In this document: positions 44,312-48,841 of the stretch, one piece after another | How positions within the stretch are numbered: the first letter of the stretch is position 1 | Layout of the letters: each line of letters begins with the position of its first letter | Assembly: GCA_030625775.1 (NCBI GenBank) | Contig: DAOUQC010000032.1 | Coordinates: 1 to 48,841, forward strand | Length of the DNA stretch: 48,841 bases | Origin: Verrucomicrobiota bacterium | Lineage (GTDB): Bacteria > Verrucomicrobiota > Verrucomicrobiia > Verrucomicrobiales > DEV007 | Reading direction: 5' to 3' | Made by a program: the position numbers and the translations under genes | The notes under the pieces: generated by a model | What the model was told of the DNA's origin: nothing | What the model saw: only the letters and a program-made list of their open reading frames with translations | Databases searched by the model: none

Positions 44312-45079
44312 TTAACGGTGACAGGCCGTGCAACTTTCCGGTGGATTCACGTTCCAAGCCTCTTTCAGCCCTTTACCGATATCTTCACGGGTCAAAGGTT
44401 TCTCTTCCCCCTTCACCTTGTATTCTTCTGCAAAATCCTTGGCTGATTTGCCGGTCTTCTCTGCCAGATACTTGAAAAACTCATGGCGATCAACATCTTC
44501 AGCTTTCCAATCCAGATTGGTAATCTCATCCATCGGACGCAAATGTTTCTCCGGGTTGCGGTGACACTCCAGACAAAAACCCATCGACAGTGACTCCTCC
44601 TGACGCACCACTTTCATCTCGTTCACCTTTCCGTGACACTCCATACAACTCACTCCACGATTAACGTGGACCGAGTGGTCAAAATAAGCGTAATCCGGTG
44701 TTTCGTGAATCTGCACCCACTTCAAGCGCTCCCCCGTATAACCCTCGTAGTTTTTGTCGACCGCTTCCCGCAGCTTCACCAGCTTGTCGCTGTTGGTACG
44801 AATCGCCTTGTGACAATTCCAGCACTGCTCGGCCACCGGCACATTCGAATGTTTCGAATTCTCTACAAAACTGTGACAATAACGGCAGTCCATGCCCAGC
44901 TGGCCCGCATGAATACTGTGATCAAAAGGAATCGGCTGTTGGGGTTCGTAGCCCACCCGGGTGTATTTTTGAGTGGCCGTGTACCAAACCGCAGGAACCA
45001 CAAGCATTCCCACCACTGAAAGGCCAAAAATGACTTTCAGTGGAATCCAATTTACCCAGCGTGGAAAAAAATTGCCCAT
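44312..45079 (-). CDS. actA: ACIII pentahaem cytochrome ActA
   Basis: 255 residues. One N-terminal helix (about 15-32, VIFGLSVVGMLVVPAVWY) and five CxxCH motifs: CRYCH (65), CWNCH (86), CMECH (145), CLECH (169) and CTACH near the C-terminus. ActA receives electrons from ActB and hands them to ActE or another carrier. It is the first gene of the long minus-strand operon; a candidate promoter lies just upstream. Confidence 0.95.
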   Translation of the reverse strand: MGNFFPRWVNWIPLKVIFGLSVVGMLVVPAVWYTATQKYTRVGYEPQQPIPFDHSIHAGQLGMDCRYCHSFVENSKHSNVPVAEQCWNCHKAIRTNSDKLVKLREAVDKNYEGYTGERLKWVQIHETPDYAYFDHSVHVNRGVSCMECHGKVNEMKVVRQEESLSMGFCLECHRNPEKHLRPMDEITNLDWKAEDVDRHEFFKYLAEKTGKSAKDFAEEYKVKGEEKPLTREDIGKGLKEAWNVNPPESCTACHR

Positions 45080-45097
45080 TAGTGATATTTATCGGGC

Positions 45098-45127
45098 GTA
45101 TTAAAGACTTTGTGAAACTTTTCACAA
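45098..45127 (-). promoter_or_regulatory. Candidate act operon promoter
   Basis: On the minus strand, TTGTGA (45127-45122) and TAATAC (45103-45098) are 18 bp apart and 19 nt before the ActA ATG. The -35 element lies inside the CRP-type palindrome. Phased A-tracts immediately upstream resemble an UP element. A start near 45091 would leave a very short leader. Confidence 0.45.
45110..45127. promoter_or_regulatory. CRP/FNR-type palindrome upstream of actA
   Basis: TTGTGAAA-CT-TTTCACAA is a perfect 8-2-8 palindrome and contains TGTGA-N6-TCACA, the spacing and half-sites of the classic CRP consensus. It lies 31-48 nt before the actA start. If the proposed promoter is right, the site overlaps the -35 element, which suits repression more than activation. 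Which regulator binds is unknown. Confidence 0.6.
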
Positions 45128-45456
45128 GCACTTTTCCTGTTTTTTTTCATCTTTTTTTATATATCTCCCCAATCTCCCGCATCAAGCACAAATAAAGCTT
45201 TCAGTAAGCCTTGATAATAAGGCCCTCGCGGCTTTTGACACATAAATACCGCAACAAGTCGGGATTTTGTATCTGAGGTATCTGAACAGGATGAGGTGGC
45301 TTGTGGAAACTTTTATATAAGCCAGACCCATCCATTTGTGCCTTTCATCCCCCTGAAACCTCCACCATTCGGTGGCCTGCACCTGAAACAATAACTTTGC
45401 GTCTCACTTCATCTACCCCAACTTCCCTCAAATCTTCAAATTTAACACTGCCGCCA
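45128..45456. other. Intergenic region with phased A-tracts
   Basis: T-runs on the plus strand at 45132-45135, 45140-45147 and 45152-45158 have centres about 10-11 bp apart, a pattern of intrinsically bent DNA or an UP element for the leftward act promoter. Farther right, a small hairpin (CCACC-ATTC-GGTGG, 45362-45375) lies after the PVC gene stop but lacks a T-run. No credible gene is seen. Confidence 0.5.
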
Positions 45457-48400
45457 TTATTTCAAAGTCATCAGATATGCCAGAAGATCGGCTGCCATTT
45501 CATCACTCAACGCATCAAGCAATCCCTCGGGCATCAGGCTGCGGCGAATGTAACGCGTGCTGCGAATGTCTTTTTTCGCCAGGCGCATGTCGGCACCACC
45601 GGGCTGGCGAACGACGATAGCCCCTTTGTTTTCGCTGACGTAAAAGGCATCGAGAATATCACCGCTTTTGAGTTCAACCCGGAAGATGCGATAACCCGCC
45701 TCCATCGCCGCGTTCGGAGTCAGGATGTTGCGCAGCACCCCCTCAAGCCCCATCGCTCCGGCACCACTGAGTTCAGGGCCAATCTGGCCACCCTTACCTT
45801 TGATGACGTGACATGCCGTGCATAAAGCGGACAAGGCCTTGCCCTTTTCGATATCCCCTCCCTGCTCAGCCAATTTAATGTATTTGGCAAATTTTGCATC
45901 GAGCGCCCGGGACTGCTCTGCTGTCAGCAAGGGCGGTGCATCGACTGTTTTGGCCACATGGGCCCCCTTGCCAAGTTTCCCCCAACTGGAGTCACCGCCG
46001 GAGTTGTAAAAAGTAATTGTTTCTGGTCGCGGGCCATCGGCAAAACTGCGGTCAAAGTTTTGCCGGATTTGTCGGGCACTTCGCTCGACATTCCACACCC
46101 GGAATTGTGCAAGCGCACCGCGGGTTCCTTTTTTTGCCCCGGTCCAGCCAACGTTCAAATTCTCAAATTTTCCGGATGCTTTTTTCCTGCCAAGCGCATC
46201 CAGTTCGCCGTTGCTGTAGATTTTAATCTGACCCGAGGCATCACGAGTCACGGCGATGTGAGTCCATAAACCAGGAGTCACAGGTTTTTTCGAAACGGCG
46301 ACATCTCCTACTCCCCCACCTACCCAAAATCGAAAAGTCGATGTATAAAAATTCAAGTCGATGACATTTTTTGCTCCAAGAATGCCGTCTTGATTACCTA
46401 TTCCAGGAGCCAGGCGCACCCAGGTTTCAATCGTGAACGGCCCTTCGAGAGTAATCTTGGACTGTGCCCAGGCGTCCTCGCTGCCATCAAGTAGAAGGAT
46501 GTCGTGAAAGATGTCCGACATTGACTCCATCAAAGTCGCCAGCCCGGGCGAATCGTGAAGAACAGAACTGAGCCGCTCAGCCGTAGGACCATCAAGCTCT
46601 TCTTTGGCAAGCCTTCCGTCGAGGAAGGCTGTGACAAGCATTTCAGCCCCTGCCTTTTTTGCTGAAAGTTTGGCCAGCACCTCGCGGCGCTGGGATCCAT
46701 TAAACTTGGGAAACATAGCGATGATCCTGGCTCCCGCCTGCGGAGACTTGGATTCAGCCAGGGCAGCGAGAGCTTCCCGCCCAATCTCCGCAGTGGCAGG
46801 GGCAGCAACGAGAGCTGCCAGCAGTTCGACCTCTGCACTCTGCAGTTGTCGAAGCGCCTTCACCGCAGCGAGCTTGTCTTCATTGGAGAAAACAGAATTG
46901 CCGAGCAGTTCGACCAGATTCGGCTCAAGCGCCGAGAGTTGAAATGCCCCGATCAATTGAGCTGCCTGACTGACTTGTTGTCCTTTCAGCATGGCTTTTG
47001 CCGCTGGAACGAGAAGCGGACCGACCTTATTGGGATCAAAGGTGGTTCTCTGAGCCAGCAATATCTCAACGACACTCGCTGCCGAATCCGGCGAAGCCAG
47101 CAGCGCCTTGATCGCCTCGCCACTTCCTGCAGCCTTGGGAAATTGTGCCAGCCGCAGGATCTCCTCGGCGTTTGGAGGCCTCCCTATCGTCGGCAGCAAA
47201 GCCGCCACACGGGAAGCGCTGATTTCAGGATCAAGCGCAAGTGAGGCGAGCATCAGGGCCTCCAAAGGAATATTTTTGGCAGCTTCCGAGTCGAGAAAGG
47301 TGAGGACGGATTGCTGATTTTTTTCCAAAAACATGCGCACCAGAAAACGCTCAAACTCCCGGTCGTAGGCTTCTCTAATAGGAATTTCCTGACCAGTGCG
47401 CGCGCTGGGCATACTTGGTTTTTTGAGAGAGGGTTTTGCAAAAGCGAGCATTTCAGGCAATACAAACTCCGCTCTCTCCGGCAGCTGACGAGCGAGGGTC
47501 TGGATCGCCGCAAAACGAACCTCGCGATCACTGTCTTCGAGAAGAGCATCCACCCATTCAGGATAACGAGCCAACTCGCGGCGAACGTTTCGGTTATCAG
47601 ATTTTGCCAGCGACCCGGCTACTTTCCGTTCGGATTCCGAGAGAACCCACAAAGCTTGAATCCGGCGGGCATCATTTGCTTCTGCTCCGGAAATGACCGC
47701 TTTCAAGGAAGCCTCCAGCTTCTCATCCTTGCGATCCACCAGAGTCTGCCATGCCATGTGAGCTCTTGCCGTAGGTGATGTTCCTAACATAGAAAGCAGC
47801 TTATCAGTGGAAAGTGAGGTGAAGTCAGCTATCTCATGAATGCCCTGACCATCGCTAGGTTTGATCCGCCAGATCCGACCACGGGTTTTGTCGCGATCGG
47901 GATGATTTCTGGGCACCTCGTTGTGTGAAATAATCTTGTTATACCAATCGACAATATAAATGCAGCCGTCAGGTCCCTGAGTCATTCCGACCGGCCGGAA
48001 GAAGGGATCATCGCAGGTCACGAAATCGGGAATCTGTTCAATCTTCCAATACGCACCATCGCGTTTCATCGTCACCGCATTTATTTTCGTCGTGATTGGA
48101 TTAGCGATCAGCATAGTAAAATTCGCTTTGGCATCCATGCCCGGACCATTTTCGACCAGAGCGAGACCACTCAACCCCGTGCCCCCCATCCGCAGATCAA
48201 TCGGTGGAAATTCCGGCTGATAACTTTTGCGAAGTGCTTTCATTCCGCCGGGATAGTAGGCGTAATCGTGAAATTCCATGACAGAGTAGCCGTAGTCATT
48301 GGCCTCCTGAATAAAGGTCTCCCCTTCCCCACTCATCACGAGGCCCCATATATTATTCGGCCCCGTGCTGGTGACTTCAAACTCACTGCCGTCGAGTCGC

Positions 48401-48841
48401 ATCCTCGCCATCGAGCATTTCGGAAAATCAATCGTCTGCTCAGCGCCGGGCCGCCGCACTGCACTGTTATTAAAAAGCCCCTGAGCCATCCACATCCAAC
48501 CACCCGGTGCCCGGGTAAATTGATGAGGAAAGAGGTGGCTGTCCTGAATCCCGAATCCCGTCAGTATCACTTCACGCTTGTCGGATTTCCCATCCTTATT
48601 GGTATCCGTCAGCAGGAGCAAATCATGTCCGTGCAAAGTGTAACAGGCATCGCCATTTCCCCAGGGAAGAATTCCCAACGGAATGGCGAGGCCATCGGCA
48701 AAAATAACCGGCTTACTTAGCCCCGACAGGGGAAGTGGCTGGTTAAAGGCTTCACGCGGGTAAACGAGGACTTTGTCCTTACCTTTTCCCTGATAGAGCG
48801 CTTCGGCTACCGCGGCATTTTCGTTCGCATCGACTGGATAT
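45457..48841 (-). CDS. PVC-type dehydrogenase with HEAT, LamG and cytochrome c domains (5' end cut)
   Basis: Partial: the frame stays open to the window edge, adding about 54 residues (VLVYPREAFNQPLPLSGL) beyond the first candidate start at 48678. In order: a sorbosone-dehydrogenase-like propeller (FFRPVGMTQGPDGCIYIVDWYN), a long HEAT-like helical region, a LamG/concanavalin-type domain at about 735-900 of the visible part (FTIETWVRLAPG, LWTHIAVTRDASGQIKIYSNG), and a C-terminal cytochrome c with ALCTACHVIKGKGGQIGPEL. It is predicted to be periplasmic, possibly carbohydrate-binding through LamG. It is not linked to the act operon: 377 nt separate them. Confidence 0.87.
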   Translation of the reverse strand, partial: YPVDANENAAVAEALYQGKGKDKVLVYPREAFNQPLPLSGLSKPVIFADGLAIPLGILPWGNGDACYTLHGHDLLLLTDTNKDGKSDKREVILTGFGIQDSHLFPHQFTRAPGGWMWMAQGLFNNSAVRRPGAEQTIDFPKCSMARMRLDGSEFEVTSTGPNNIWGLVMSGEGETFIQEANDYGYSVMEFHDYAYYPGGMKALRKSYQPEFPPIDLRMGGTGLSGLALVENGPGMDAKANFTMLIANPITTKINAVTMKRDGAYWKIEQIPDFVTCDDPFFRPVGMTQGPDGCIYIVDWYNKIISHNEVPRNHPDRDKTRGRIWRIKPSDGQGIHEIADFTSLSTDKLLSMLGTSPTARAHMAWQTLVDRKDEKLEASLKAVISGAEANDARRIQALWVLSESERKVAGSLAKSDNRNVRRELARYPEWVDALLEDSDREVRFAAIQTLARQLPERAEFVLPEMLAFAKPSLKKPSMPSARTGQEIPIREAYDREFERFLVRMFLEKNQQSVLTFLDSEAAKNIPLEALMLASLALDPEISASRVAALLPTIGRPPNAEEILRLAQFPKAAGSGEAIKALLASPDSAASVVEILLAQRTTFDPNKVGPLLVPAAKAMLKGQQVSQAAQLIGAFQLSALEPNLVELLGNSVFSNEDKLAAVKALRQLQSAEVELLAALVAAPATAEIGREALAALAESKSPQAGARIIAMFPKFNGSQRREVLAKLSAKKAGAEMLVTAFLDGRLAKEELDGPTAERLSSVLHDSPGLATLMESMSDIFHDILLLDGSEDAWAQSKITLEGPFTIETWVRLAPGIGNQDGILGAKNVIDLNFYTSTFRFWVGGGVGDVAVSKKPVTPGLWTHIAVTRDASGQIKIYSNGELDALGRKKASGKFENLNVGWTGAKKGTRGALAQFRVWNVERSARQIRQNFDRSFADGPRPETITFYNSGGDSSWGKLGKGAHVAKTVDAPPLLTAEQSRALDAKFAKYIKLAEQGGDIEKGKALSALCTACHVIKGKGGQIGPELSGAGAMGLEGVLRNILTPNAAMEAGYRIFRVELKSGDILDAFYVSENKGAIVVRQPGGADMRLAKKDIRSTRYIRRSLMPEGLLDALSDEMAADLLAYLMTLK

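Noticed and set aside
45362-45375. Hairpin CCACC-ATTC-GGTGG as terminator of the large PVC gene
   Set aside because: Only five base pairs and no T-run on the minus strand.
45182-45391. 69-codon minus-strand frame in the gap before actA
   Set aside because: No family, no ribosome binding site, and composition like non-coding DNA.

Overview
The window looks like a chromosomal segment of a member of the PVC group, most probably Verrucomicrobiota. The evidence is two PVC-type membrane-bound dehydrogenases with a C-terminal CxxCH haem motif, an SHD1-like secreted protein, DUF1573, and alternative complex III (ACIII) coupled to an aa3-type oxidase. The assignment comes from gene content only; there is no rRNA or other marker in the window. 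I see no tRNA, rRNA, CRISPR array, insertion sequence or prophage.

Layout. (1) 106-9118: accessory and housekeeping genes: a GH25 lysozyme-like lipoprotein, a PVC dehydrogenase/cytochrome, two tandem ceramidase-like secreted hydrolases, an ABC-2 exporter pair, a secreted thioredoxin-like protein with a strong terminator, and a divergent GcvH-like protein. Heptamer arrays sit at both ends of the first PVC gene. (2) 9154-17393, minus strand: glycerate kinase, methyltransferase and fabD, preceded by fur-sufC-sufB-sufD and a parvulin. (3) 17394-23243: a palindrome-rich intergenic region with a decayed small ORF, three secreted or membrane proteins of unknown function, an L,D-transpeptidase and a rhodanese. 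(4) 23289-45079, minus strand: a nearly gapless 21.8-kb respiratory operon, actABCDEF, orf151, ccoN-like/ccoO-like/monohaem cytochrome, coxA, coxC, coxD, two small membrane ORFs, coxB, ctaA, ctaB, sco, a DUF420-DUF1573 fusion and an anchored rhodanese. (5) 45080-45456: the probable control region of that operon, with a CRP-type palindrome and phased A-tracts. (6) 45457-48841: a large PVC dehydrogenase with HEAT, LamG and cytochrome domains, cut by the window end.

How the genes work together. ACIII should oxidise quinol and pass electrons to c-type cytochromes. CoxB has a CuA site but no fused cytochrome c domain, so a separate cytochrome must feed it. Between the two complexes lies a cbb3-like trio. 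Its cytochrome subunits keep their haem motifs, but its CcoN-like subunit has lost all three CuB histidines, the cross-linked tyrosine and both histidines of the GHVH motif. This cannot be a working oxidase. I read it as an electron-relay or docking module that physically couples ACIII to the aa3 oxidase. Large extra domains in CoxC (about 285 residues, His-rich) and ActF (coiled coil) fit the idea of a dedicated supercomplex. The end of the operon supplies haem A (ctaA, ctaB) and copper/thiol assembly (Sco, DUF420-DUF1573, rhodanese). This coupled module is the most interesting system in the window.
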